Program-made: the position numbers and the translations under genes
The notes under the pieces: generated by a model
Told to the model about the DNA's origin: nothing
Seen by the model: only the letters and a program-made list of their open reading frames with translations
Database searches by the model: none
Shown: piece by piece, positions 1 to 5,226 of the stretch
Numbering within the stretch: position 1 is the stretch's first letter
Layout: every line of letters begins with the position of its first letter
Source of the DNA: Thiotrichales bacterium
GTDB taxonomy: Bacteria > Pseudomonadota > Gammaproteobacteria > J044
Length of the DNA stretch: 5,226 nucleotides
Assembly: GCA_024762895.1 (NCBI GenBank)
Contig: JANTGN010000181.1
Location: forward strand, 1-5,226
Direction of reading: 5' to 3'

Positions 1-1852
1 CACGTGACCAGAGTCGAACCTCATCAATCAGACCCGAATAGGTCGTGCTGTATCTTTCCCGGCCACCGATTTGGAATTCACGATTTTCAGGATGCCGGTC
101 ACCAATCACCCCATGGGCTGCAGATCGATGTGCCAGTTCCCCATTCACATAGACACGCTGCTCGCTAACACCACCGATATCACCATAGACCAGGGCAATA
201 TGCGTCCAGAGATAGATCGGGGGAAAATATCCGGTACGAGTCCAGAACCAGCCTGGACTGTCATTTGCGATACTAAAGGCCAGTTCCCCATTCAGGAGAC
301 CAAGCTGGTACTCCCCTTCCTTACTCAGGATGGTCAGATCCTGGCTCGCCTGATCGGGGCGTATCCATGCCTCCAGGGTCATGGCATCACTCATCTCAAA
401 TGCCGACAGCGCTGTAGGATCGGAGAGCACCAGTCTGTCATTACTACCATCAAAGCCCAGGGAGCCATAACCCCTCGAAGTCATAAAGGGAGGAGGAGGT
501 ATGTACTCACGCCCGCTTCCGGAACCTGGAGTAGTCCCTGAACCAGGTTCCGGATCCACAGGATCCAGGACCGTCTCACACAACAGACTACCGGCTGAGA
601 AGGGTAAGATATTAGGACCTATACCTACCGAAAAGGCATCTGCGGTTCCGATTAATACCGGATTCGGGATAATCGCACCAGGGTCACGACCATAGATCTG
701 GGCGGTAGAAAAATTCAGGAGATTGCCCGGCAACTGCGCTTCCTGCACATTGGCGAATGAAGAACCACCCACATCATCAAAGGTCAGATAGAGCCCAACG
801 CTGGCAAAATGCTCGATGCTGATATCGGCATTAATACCGCCACATAAGGTGGTGTAACAGCCATATTCATCATCATAGATGCCATAGGCCACACCAAACT
901 CCTGGCTCTCTCCCACAATGGCGGCCGCTTCATTACCACCTCCATAGGTCATGGCACCCCCAACGTCTTTTGCACCGTTATGCAAGGCCGGTGAATACAG
1001 GGTTCGGCATTGCTGCTCCGAGATTGCACCATTATTGGCATCCCAGAAACACTGTAAGGGTGCGTTACATCCATCCACCAGGCAGGCCTCGCAACTGGCA
1101 CCCTCAATACAGGGGTTCACAATGGAACAACCTTCGCCTGGCTTACGAAGGGCCTGGCAACGCTGAGGCACCCCAGGCTGACAGAAAAGGCCTTCACCAC
1201 AAGGGGCAGTGACATCGCAGGTCTCACCCAGTCGTGCAGGTTCATGCGCACACTCCAGTGCCAGGGTACATTGAAGACCCTCCGCACAGGACACAAAGGG
1301 ATTAGCACAGGATTCTCCCGCCTGTGCTGGCGCAACACACTGAAACGATGTTGGATCGCAGCTCAGGCCGGGGCCGCAGGGATAACCGGGGCCACAGGGG
1401 CTACCCGGGGTGCCTGGCGCTTCACACAACGTAGTCGTGGGATTAGAGGTCAACCCCTCATCACAGCCAACGGTACAGTAGGCTGCTGCTTCTACTGGAC
1501 AAGGAACCTGACCGGGCCCACTACAATCCGCACAACTCGGCCGCTGGTCATAGCAACCTGAACTGATGGTTTCGTCGGGTATAGGCGAGGGACAATTGAT
1601 CGTTTTGGGGAAGGGTGAACCTGAATAGGTATTAATACCTGCATCACAGGCAGAGCCACTGGTACAGGCCGGTTCCAGGTGTCCACCACAGGCCCTGGTC
1701 TCGCTATAGAACAGATTGCTACAAAAGGTCCTGGTTCGTCCTTCCGGACCAGCAAAAACCGTGGGTATGTAAACCAGCAACATCAAGGCGAGGAAACAGG
1801 CCATGACTAATGGCTGTCCCAGCAAGTCAAAAAAGGCCCTATTTGTTTTCAT
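1..1852 (-). CDS. Secreted cysteine-rich protein with C-terminal LamG domain (3' end outside window)
   Basis: Reading the minus strand from the ATG at 1852-1850 gives 617 codons without a stop, leaving the window at base 1, so the C-terminus is missing. Residues 1-34 form a Sec signal peptide: MKTNR, a hydrophobic core, and a V-F-A cleavage site before Gly35. Residues 44-281 carry about 30 cysteines. Within them four tandem repeats start with Cys153, Cys182, Cys212 and Cys242, with pattern C-x5/6-C-x5-C and a preceding Gly, resembling Dickkopf-type cysteine-rich modules. Residues 285-425 are a Gly-rich, probably beta-rich region I do not recognise. Residues 429-456 are a Pro/Gly/Ser linker ending in PPPP. 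From about 462 the sequence matches the LamG/concanavalin A-like fold: LGFDGSNDRL, MTLEAWIRP, WTHIALVY, VYVNGEL, GLIDEVRLW. Such domains usually bind glycans or mediate adhesion, often with calcium; the ligand here is unknown. The many cysteines imply oxidative folding outside the cytoplasm. It is transcribed divergently from the kinase gene. Confidence 0.9.
   Translation of the reverse strand, partial: MKTNRAFFDLLGQPLVMACFLALMLLVYIPTVFAGPEGRTRTFCSNLFYSETRACGGHLEPACTSGSACDAGINTYSGSPFPKTINCPSPIPDETISSGCYDQRPSCADCSGPGQVPCPVEAAAYCTVGCDEGLTSNPTTTLCEAPGTPGSPCGPGYPCGPGLSCDPTSFQCVAPAQAGESCANPFVSCAEGLQCTLALECAHEPARLGETCDVTAPCGEGLFCQPGVPQRCQALRKPGEGCSIVNPCIEGASCEACLVDGCNAPLQCFWDANNGAISEQQCRTLYSPALHNGAKDVGGAMTYGGGNEAAAIVGESQEFGVAYGIYDDEYGCYTTLCGGINADISIEHFASVGLYLTFDDVGGSSFANVQEAQLPGNLLNFSTAQIYGRDPGAIIPNPVLIGTADAFSVGIGPNILPFSAGSLLCETVLDPVDPEPGSGTTPGSGSGREYIPPPPFMTSRGYGSLGFDGSNDRLVLSDPTALSAFEMSDAMTLEAWIRPDQASQDLTILSKEGEYQLGLLNGELAFSIANDSPGWFWTRTGYFPPIYLWTHIALVYGDIGGVSEQRVYVNGELAHRSAAHGVIGDRHPENREFQIGGRERYSTTYSGLIDEVRLWSR
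1060..1405 (-). repeat. Four tandem cysteine-rich protein repeats (about 30 residues each)
   Basis: This part of the LamG protein gene encodes four consecutive modules. Their first cysteines are residues 153, 182, 212 and 242, a period of 29-30 residues. Each begins G-x-x-C and continues C-x5/6-C-x2-G-x2-C with a fourth cysteine 2-7 residues later. Examples are GETCDVTAPCGEGLFC in repeat 3 and GEGCSIVNPCIEGASC in repeat 4. The DNA of the units has diverged, so this is a protein-level repeat. The spacing suggests small disulfide-knotted modules acting as a stalk or binding array. Confidence 0.75.
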
Positions 1853-1858
1853 GACAAT

Positions 1859-1864
1859 CACCTT
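1859..1864 (-). promoter_or_regulatory. Ribosome binding site of the secreted LamG protein gene
   Basis: On the minus strand AAGGTG lies six bases upstream of the ATG at 1852. It is the only clear Shine-Dalgarno-like site in front of any of the three genes here, and it supports this start, as does the signal peptide that follows directly. Confidence 0.7.
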
Positions 1865-2171
1865 ATGCTCTATCCCTGACGCTTCTGTGTATTAATGACC
1901 AGCACCCTGCCCTTGCAAGTTGTATTGAGTGCGATAACCGATACGAAAAATAGGCATCAGCTAAAGCTCCAAATTCATCTGGTTATTAATAGGGTGCTAT
2001 ATGCCATTTACACGAAGCGCATTAGTTGCTCATGGAGTGAGTATGGGTTACCAAGACAGGCTTGCCTATAAGCCAGAAGTCTGTACAGCCCCTATACTTT
2101 CGTCTGTATTCAAAAACAGAATTAAAAGGGGGCCTCTTCATTAATCAGCAATATTTCATTCATATGACTAG

Positions 2172-2191
2172 AACATGCGATGAAAACATGC
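2172..2191. repeat. Short direct repeat AACATGC-N6-AACATGC upstream of the kinase gene
   Basis: The heptamer AACATGC occurs at 2172-2178 and again at 2185-2191, start to start 13 bases, about 30 bases before the kinase start. The arrangement could be a tandem half-site for a transcription regulator. A seven-base repeat in AT-rich DNA can also arise by chance. Confidence 0.3.
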
Positions 2192-2201
2192 TTTAAAAGA
2201 T

Positions 2202-2218
2202 GTAGACCAAAAATCTAC
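2202..2218 (+). promoter_or_regulatory. Inverted repeat GTAGA-N7-TCTAC directly before the kinase start
   Basis: GTAGA at 2202-2206 and TCTAC at 2214-2218 form a perfect five-base inverted repeat with a seven-base loop. It ends four bases before the ATG at 2223. It occupies the place where a Shine-Dalgarno site would be expected, and none is visible there. It may be an operator or a weak RNA hairpin at the translation start. Confidence 0.35.
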
Positions 2219-2222
2219 CCCC

Positions 2223-4004
2223 ATGCGAGATGGAGTCAACGCCTTGAACAGCGATCATAATGGACAGGAACATGAGGTCTTCGTTGAGCAGATAAAAATA
2301 CTCTACCGGACATTACTGCCAATTCTTATAGTTAATCTTGCGGTTAGTTTTGCCCTGACCTATGGACTCTGGGAGGTCGTGTCGCAAAAAGCGCTCACCA
2401 TCTGGATGGGTCTCATGTTGATCATATTTTTCGCTCGATTTTTTACCTACCTGATTTATCGACATAACTTCAAGCCAGAGCATGCTCAACGTTATGCACG
2501 GTATTTCGTCATCGGCACCGGTGTAACAGGGCTCATGTGGGGAATCGGTGGAGCCATCCTGTTCCCGGAACAGGAACTGGAATACCAATTGCTCATATTA
2601 TTTGTTCTGGTCGGCATGGGGGCAGGTGCTGTTTCATCACTGACCACCTACCTGCCGGCCTTTCTGGCCTATTTTCCCGTCACCATGATCCCCATACTCA
2701 TTAAACTGATCATGGTCGGCGAGCCTATTCAAATATCACTCGGGGTGATGTCGGCTGCCTATATCATTGCCCTATCCTATTTTGGGATTAACATAAATCG
2801 CACTTTAAAAGAATCCCTTAAACTGCGCTTTGAAAACATAGACCTGGTGGAACAACTCAGGGAACAAAAAGATGAAGCCGAGCAGGCCAATATTTCCAAA
2901 TCAAAATTTCTTGCAGCAGCAAGCCATGATCTGCGCCAGCCCCTGCATGCCTTAATGCTATTTACTTCTGTACTGGATGAGTCCATTAAGTACCCCGAAG
3001 TGCGTAAAGTGGTTGATCAAATTAAGGCATCGACCCAGGCCCTGCAAAGTCTGTTCAATGCCCTGCTGGACATATCCAGGCTAGAGGCTGGTGTTATGAA
3101 GGTCGAAATGAAAAGCTTTGACATCGAGGCCCTGTTCGAAAAACTGGCGAATGATTTTAATGCACAGGCCAGAGAAAAGGGCCTGAATCTGAGCTGGGGC
3201 AACTGTCCATTTGCTGTTTATAGCGATCCAACATTACTTGAGCAGATACTCAGAAACTATATCTCAAATGCCATCCGTTACACCGATACGGGTAACATAC
3301 GTATAGAGTGTGATGAGGAAGATGACTTAATTCATATTCATGTCATTGATACGGGTGTTGGCATCCCACAGGAAGAACTAGGTGCCATCTTTGAAGAGTT
3401 CCATCAGCTCAGCAACCCGGAACGAGATCGTGGCAAGGGACTTGGACTGGGCCTGGCCATAGTGCACCGTACAGCAAAGTTGCTAGAACATCCGATTAGC
3501 GTTGAATCGAAACCCGGCCAGGGCTCCCGATTCTCGATCACCGTAAAAAAGTCCAATATCAACGAAATCAGCGCACTTGGGGCCGAGCCTGTTGAACAGG
3601 ATCAGGACCCTGGCAGAGAAAAACTCATTGTTATTATCGATGATGAGATCAGCGTACTCGAAGGCACACAAAGCCTTTTGCAGATCTGGGGTTGTGACGT
3701 AATCACAGCCACTAATCAGGAAGAAGCCCTGGAAAAGCTTGGAAACCAGGACCGATCTCCTGACGCTATCGTGGCTGACTATCGCTTAAGAGAACAACGT
3801 ACCGGCATTGAGGCAATCCATGCCATACATGCTGCCTATAACCCGGAGATTCCCGGCCTGATTGTTACCGGTGATATCGCGATAGACCGTCTGCGCGAAG
3901 TGAACGATAGCGGCTTCCAGGTATTACATAAGCCCATCGCACCGTTAAAACTACGAACTTTTCTGCGTCATATCCATTATACAGGCCATATCACCAATTA
4001 CTAA
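2223..4004 (+). CDS. Membrane hybrid sensor histidine kinase with C-terminal receiver domain
   Basis: This 593-residue protein is a two-component sensor of the inner membrane. Six hydrophobic segments lie near residues 31-50, 57-79, 94-114, 120-140, 145-165 and 170-190, joined by short loops, so the signal is probably sensed in or near the membrane. A charged, likely coiled-coil linker (195-225) leads to a HisKA domain with the phosphoaccepting His235 in SHDLRQPLHAL. The ATPase domain shows the N-box (Asn349 in NYISNA), the G1 box DTGVG (from Asp376) and the G2 box GKGLGLGL (from Gly404). The C-terminal receiver (about 468-590) has the acidic pair Asp473/Asp474, phosphoacceptor Asp519 in ADYRL, Thr549 and Lys570, so it looks functional. 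No PAS, HAMP or HPt domain is visible. The convergent NarL-type regulator overlapping its stop codon is the probable partner. The stimulus is unknown. The ATG start is provisional because a TTG at 2244 has a better ribosome binding site. Confidence 0.95.
   Translation: MRDGVNALNSDHNGQEHEVFVEQIKILYRTLLPILIVNLAVSFALTYGLWEVVSQKALTIWMGLMLIIFFARFFTYLIYRHNFKPEHAQRYARYFVIGTGVTGLMWGIGGAILFPEQELEYQLLILFVLVGMGAGAVSSLTTYLPAFLAYFPVTMIPILIKLIMVGEPIQISLGVMSAAYIIALSYFGININRTLKESLKLRFENIDLVEQLREQKDEAEQANISKSKFLAAASHDLRQPLHALMLFTSVLDESIKYPEVRKVVDQIKASTQALQSLFNALLDISRLEAGVMKVEMKSFDIEALFEKLANDFNAQAREKGLNLSWGNCPFAVYSDPTLLEQILRNYISNAIRYTDTGNIRIECDEEDDLIHIHVIDTGVGIPQEELGAIFEEFHQLSNPERDRGKGLGLGLAIVHRTAKLLEHPISVESKPGQGSRFSITVKKSNINEISALGAEPVEQDQDPGREKLIVIIDDEISVLEGTQSLLQIWGCDVITATNQEEALEKLGNQDRSPDAIVADYRLREQRTGIEAIHAIHAAYNPEIPGLIVTGDIAIDRLREVNDSGFQVLHKPIAPLKLRTFLRHIHYTGHITNY
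2232..2235 (+). promoter_or_regulatory. Possible ribosome binding site for an alternative TTG start of the kinase
   Basis: GGAG at 2232-2235 lies eight bases before an in-frame TTG at 2244. The upstream ATG at 2223 has no Shine-Dalgarno-like sequence. The true start could therefore be the TTG at 2244, seven codons inside the longest frame. Either choice leaves every recognised domain intact. Confidence 0.35.
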
Positions 4005-4651
4005 ACGGATGAGTTTACCAACCCCAGTTTCTCAGCCGCCATTGCGGCCTGCGTGCGATTATTGACGCCCAGACTTTTCAGTATGGCCGTGACATGCATC
4101 TTCACGGTCGCTTCAGCGACATCCATCTTTGATGCTATTTCCTTGTTGGAACAACCCTGAACAAGGAGATTCAAAACTTCAACCTGACGTGCCGTTAAAC
4201 TTGATTCATGAGAACCATTCTGATCCAAACTATTACCCTGAGAATTGAGCAGGCCTTGCGGCACATAAATACCACCAGACAGGATCAGACGTAAGGCGCT
4301 GAGCATAACGGCACTGGTCGTATCCTTAGGGATATAACCTACGGCTCCTGCATCCAGGGCACGTTGAACATTACTTTGTAGTATGGACGCTGAGATGATA
4401 ACAACGGGCAATGCGGGAAAAAGCCTCGTAAAGCTTTCCAGCGTAGCAAAGCCATCTTTCCCCGGCATATTCAAATCCAGCAAAACCATGTCAAGATCAG
4501 GATTATCGGAAGCATGTTGCAAGGCATGATCATAGTCAGATGCCTCTACGATACTGACCTCTTCATCATACGCATTCAGGACATGGCGTAGCCCCTCTCG
4601 AAATAAGGCATGATCATCGACTATGAGGATTTTCACCCGCCTGCTATCCAA
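4001..4651 (-). CDS. NarL/FixJ-family response regulator (receiver plus LuxR-type HTH)
   Basis: The 216-residue product is a DNA-binding transcription regulator of normal length for the family. The receiver (about 5-125) has Asp12/Asp13 in VDDH, phosphoacceptor Asp59 in LLDLNMPG, Ser87 in the Thr/Ser switch position and Lys109 in GYIPKD. The LuxR-type helix-turn-helix spans about 150-208, with LTARQVEVLNLL, the SNKEIA helix, and the recognition helix around EATVKMHVTAIL. Phosphorylation, probably by the convergent hybrid kinase, should promote DNA binding. The frame starts with TTG at 4651, without a visible Shine-Dalgarno site and with a hairpin seven bases upstream. A GTG at 4636 would give the family-typical N-terminus MKILIVDDH. 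No ATG or other start lies further upstream in frame before a TGA. Its stop codon (4003-4001) interlocks with that of the kinase. Confidence 0.95.
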   Translation of the reverse strand: MDSRRVKILIVDDHALFREGLRHVLNAYDEEVSIVEASDYDHALQHASDNPDLDMVLLDLNMPGKDGFATLESFTRLFPALPVVIISASILQSNVQRALDAGAVGYIPKDTTSAVMLSALRLILSGGIYVPQGLLNSQGNSLDQNGSHESSLTARQVEVLNLLVQGCSNKEIASKMDVAEATVKMHVTAILKSLGVNNRTQAAMAAEKLGLVNSSV

Positions 4652-4944
4652 TGTTTGGGGGCTTGTGTAAAAGCCCCGAACTTTTCGCTTGGTAAAATAA
4701 TAAAGAACTAAACATCATGCCTCGCCATCACTTCCCTGGCATTGACCATTAGAGAATACATTACTGATTAAGGCTCAATACGGGTCAAAGATCAAGAAGT
4801 ACCTTTGTATTTCCTGGCAGCAATTCATGGTCCCTACCTGACGTCAATATATACATTAAGACCTCGACAACGATGAGTTCATTATTATATGGGAAGACAA
4901 CAGGGGGGGGGTTCGCCAGAGTAGCGAATGGAGCAGATGCCAAA
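4652..4944. other. Non-coding region upstream of the response regulator
   Basis: No credible gene is visible in these 293 bases. The minus-strand promoter of the response regulator should lie here. TATTAT in the minus-strand reading around 4698-4703 is a fair -10 candidate but lacks a -35 partner. Near the right end is a run of nine G (4903-4911), followed at once by a small hairpin, TTCGC (4912-4916) with GCGAA (4924-4928). The region leads into the first long repeat. Confidence 0.5.
4658..4677 (-). promoter_or_regulatory. Perfect hairpin immediately upstream of the response regulator start
   Basis: GGGGCTT at 4658-4664 and AAGCCCC at 4671-4677 pair perfectly (7 bp, six-base loop). In the regulator mRNA the stem would end seven bases before the TTG at 4651, in the region normally holding the ribosome binding site. 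On the minus strand no T-run follows, so it is not a standard terminator for that direction. On the plus strand it is followed by GAACTTTTC, a weak U-tract. It may control translation of the regulator or be a weak terminator of opposing transcription. Confidence 0.5.
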
Positions 4945-5053
4945 GGAGGGATAGACTCCCTGCGGTCGTCGGTCTCGGCCTTGCAGGCCTCGGCTCGAAC
5001 CAGTCATATTATTTGTCTACCGAGGGTTCGAAGCCCATTAACACCATACATAA
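4945..5053. repeat. 109-bp direct repeat, copy 1
   Basis: This block is repeated 173 bases downstream with 107 of 109 positions identical. It contains a hairpin AGGGA/TCCCT (4947-4951 with 4957-4961) and a hairpin GGCCT/AGGCC (4977-4981 with 4985-4989). It also has a long-range inverted repeat, GGCTCGAACC (4992-5001) with GGTTCGAAGCC (5025-5035), and an alternative pairing CCTCGG (4988-4993) with CCGAGG (5020-5025). It is directly followed by a terminator. It may be a dispersed repeat, a small RNA gene or a structured mRNA end. I cannot assign it to a known family. Confidence 0.85.
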
Positions 5054-5083
5054 AAAAGGGCCCCATAACACGGGGGCCTTTTT
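5053..5083. terminator. Bidirectional Rho-independent terminator between the two repeats
   Basis: GGCCCC (5059-5064) pairs with GGGGCC (5073-5078) around an eight-base loop. The flanking AAAAA (5053-5057) pairs with TTTTT (5079-5083), leaving one bulged G at 5058. The GC stem followed by a T-run on either strand is the classic form of an intrinsic terminator working in both directions. It directly follows repeat copy 1 on the plus strand. No protein gene ends nearby, so it may terminate a transcript of the repeat itself. Confidence 0.8.
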
Positions 5084-5117
5084 GGTAGTCGGATTAGGTA
5101 ATACAGAAGCATATAGC

Positions 5118-5226
5118 GGAGGGATGGACTCCCTGCGGTCGTCGGTCTCGGCCTTGCAGGCCTCGGCTCGAACCAGTCATATTATTTGTCTACCGAGGGT
5201 TCGAAGCCCATTAACGCCATACATAA
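5118..5226. repeat. 109-bp direct repeat, copy 2 (reaches the window edge)
   Basis: It matches copy 1 throughout, with two substitutions: G at 5126 for A at 4953, and G at 5216 for A at 5043. The first lies in the loop of the AGGGA/TCCCT hairpin and the second lies outside all predicted stems, so every pairing listed for copy 1 is kept. The copy ends on the last base of the window, so the repeat may be longer, and a terminator like the one after copy 1 may follow. Confidence 0.85.

Larger units (their letters stand above)
1853..2222. other. Divergent intergenic region between secreted protein and kinase genes
   Basis: These 370 bases are AT-rich and I see no gene in them. They must hold the promoters of both divergent genes. 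No convincing sigma-70 promoter pair stands out: TATACT at 2093-2098 is a good -10 hexamer for the kinase direction but has no matching -35. Overlapping short inverted repeats lie at 2052-2074 (CAAG/CTTG, AGGC/GCCT, GGCTT/AAGCC). GTCTGTA occurs twice, at 2079-2085 and 2102-2108. Any of these could be operators, but none matches a site I can name. Confidence 0.5.

Noticed and set aside
71..541. Plus-strand open frame of 156 codons
   Set aside because: It lies antisense to the LamG domain coding sequence, which has a signal peptide, recognisable domain motifs and an open frame of 617 codons. The opposite frame has no ribosome site and no recognisable motif.
951..1755. Several short open frames on both strands over the cysteine-rich region
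   Set aside because: They are shadows of the minus-strand gene, overlap each other and show low-complexity Arg/Pro/His-rich translations.
1895..1922. Sigma-54 type promoter around AGCAC...TTGCA
   Set aside because: The spacing between the conserved dinucleotides is 12 bases instead of the required 10, and the -24 GG is AG.
4839..4846. Palindrome TGACGTCA
   Set aside because: A single eight-base palindrome is expected by chance and no gene start or second site is positioned to use it.
4873..5088. 71-codon plus-strand frame starting at ATG 4873
   Set aside because: It has no ribosome site, reads through the G9 tract, repeat copy 1 and the terminator stem, and its composition is that of translated non-coding repeat.
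4945..5226. tRNA genes or a CRISPR array in the repeats
   Set aside because: Only a T-loop-like motif is present, without acceptor or anticodon stems. The units are 109 bp with a 64-bp terminator-bearing spacer, too long for CRISPR repeats.
4945..5226. Integron attC sites
   Set aside because: The imperfect inverted repeats recall attC, but no matching pair of RYYYAAC and GTTRRRY core sites flanks the structure, and no cassette gene lies between the copies.

Overview
The window looks like chromosomal DNA of a mid-GC proteobacterium. A gammaproteobacterium is my best guess, from the style of the kinase/regulator pair and the secreted protein, but nothing here fixes the taxon. It holds three protein-coding genes and a repeat-bearing non-coding end.

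Region 1-1852 (minus strand) is one uninterrupted reading frame of 617 codons. It starts at an ATG at 1852 with a good ribosome binding site and runs off the left edge without a stop. It encodes an exported, cysteine-rich, modular protein: signal peptide, four tandem cysteine repeats of about 30 residues, an unrecognised central domain, a Pro/Gly/Ser linker and a LamG-type (concanavalin A-like) domain. Region 1853-2222 is an AT-rich intergenic stretch between divergent genes, with short repeats that could be regulatory.

Region 2223-4004 (plus) is a membrane-bound hybrid histidine kinase: six predicted membrane helices, HisKA, HATPase and a C-terminal receiver. Region 4001-4651 (minus) is a NarL/FixJ-family response regulator with receiver and LuxR-type HTH. 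The two genes face each other and their stop codons interlock over four bases. They are probably a cognate pair. The secreted protein gene, divergent from the kinase, is a plausible but unproven target.

Region 4652-5226 has no convincing gene. It contains a perfect hairpin just before the regulator's TTG start, a nine-G tract followed by a small hairpin, and two nearly identical 109-bp direct repeats (2 differences) separated by 64 bp that include a strong bidirectional terminator. Each repeat can fold into hairpins and has an A-B-A'-B' complementarity pattern compatible with a pseudoknot or a two-state RNA. The second copy ends exactly at the window edge, so the array may continue. This repeat pair is the least explained part of the window.
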